Of a stretch of DNA of 61,002 bases, positions 60,961 through 61,002 are shown one piece after another. This DNA comes from an uncultured Myxococcales bacterium (lineage in GTDB: Bacteria > Myxococcota_A > Polyangia > Polyangiales > Polyangiaceae). The first letter of the stretch is position 1. Every line of letters starts with the position of its first letter. Made by a program: the position numbers and the translations under genes. Below the pieces are notes generated by a model that did not search any database, was not told the DNA's origin, and worked only from the letters and a program-made list of their open reading frames with translations. The stretch is taken from positions 1-61,002 of the forward strand of contig CALFNG010000170.1 of NCBI GenBank assembly GCA_937902985.1, written 5' to 3'.

Positions 60961-61002
60961 AGCGGGACACGAGGTTCGAACTCGTGACCTTCGGCTTGGG
61001 AA
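60961..61002 (-). tRNA. tRNA-Gly(CCC), 3' part only
   Basis: On the minus strand the order is: anticodon loop TTCCCAA (60996-61002, anticodon CCC), stem GCCGA, variable AGGTC, T-arm ACGAG-TTCGAAC-CTCGT (60969-60985), acceptor GTCCCGC (60962-60968) and discriminator T73 (60961), which is the base expected for bacterial tRNA-Gly. The 5' half is beyond the window. CCA is not encoded directly after T73. The integrase converges on its 3' end. Confidence 0.85.

Overview
This is about 61 kb of very GC-rich chromosomal DNA from a myxobacterium, most likely order Polyangiales of Myxococcota. No rRNA or other species marker is present, so the lineage is inferred from gene content. The evidence is three eukaryotic-like Ser/Thr kinases (one with a PEGA domain, one fused to an ATPase/TPR module), a 1,639-residue TPR protein, many Cys-rich or Asp/Gly-rich 'myxobacterial' lipoproteins, tandem PilZ proteins, a TonB-domain/TonB-receptor fusion, and strong third-position GC bias. 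No biosynthetic cluster, CRISPR array or recognisable defence operon was seen.

Layout. 0-5 kb: a GAA/purine tract, a small Cys-rich secreted protein, a beta-propeller lipoprotein, and a large surface lipoprotein with one CxxCH haem motif. 5-18 kb: a PEGA-tailed kinase; an acyltransferase plus NAD-dependent epimerase pair; LD-carboxypeptidase; the giant TPR protein; a second kinase; and an M23 peptidase. 17.5-28.7 kb, mostly housekeeping: HEAT protein, methyltransferase, leuS-lptE, a DUF72 protein, lnt, an FKBP lipoprotein, a response-regulator/histidine-kinase hybrid and a cysteine desulfurase. 28.7-32.8 kb: a TonB-dependent receptor and a divergent TonB protein flanking a shared AT-rich dyad. 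32.8-39.7 kb: a repetitive outer-membrane-like protein coupled to hisS, then ruvX, mltG, glk and pgl, next to an antisense fragment of glucose-6-phosphate dehydrogenase. 39.7-43.3 kb: a looser stretch of small stress or hypothetical genes with a MarR regulator and a fatty-acid-hydroxylase-like membrane enzyme. 43.3-48.4 kb: the kinase-ATPase-TPR protein, a 45-residue basic protein and two PilZ genes. 48.4-52.4 kb: a TetR-headed operon with two acyl-CoA dehydrogenases. 52.5-57.2 kb: two Cys-rich lipoproteins and guaB. 57.2-61 kb: a decayed mobile-element zone with a transposase C-terminal remnant, an IS110 N-terminal remnant and a frameshifted tyrosine integrase. It ends in the 3' part of a tRNA-Gly(CCC), which looks like an old integration site.

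How genes work together. The leuS-lptE order and the lnt-FKBP block supply envelope lipoprotein and LPS biogenesis. The many lipoproteins here are substrates for that machinery. MltG, LdcA and the M23 peptidase act on peptidoglycan. Glk and Pgl belong to upper sugar catabolism. The TetR/acyl-CoA dehydrogenase block is a self-contained fatty-acid-like catabolic operon with a candidate operator directly upstream.

Most unusual features: (1) a dispersed inverted-repeat family with two full and two half copies. Two of its right arms are read as signal-peptide coding sequence, one at the 5' end of lptE and one in the first gene. (2) a 121-bp near-perfect palindrome between two convergent genes. (3) a 28-bp dyad between the TonB and TonB-receptor genes. 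(4) the tRNA-Gly/integrase/IS110 composite at the right edge. All functional statements rest on reading the sequence; no database search was run.
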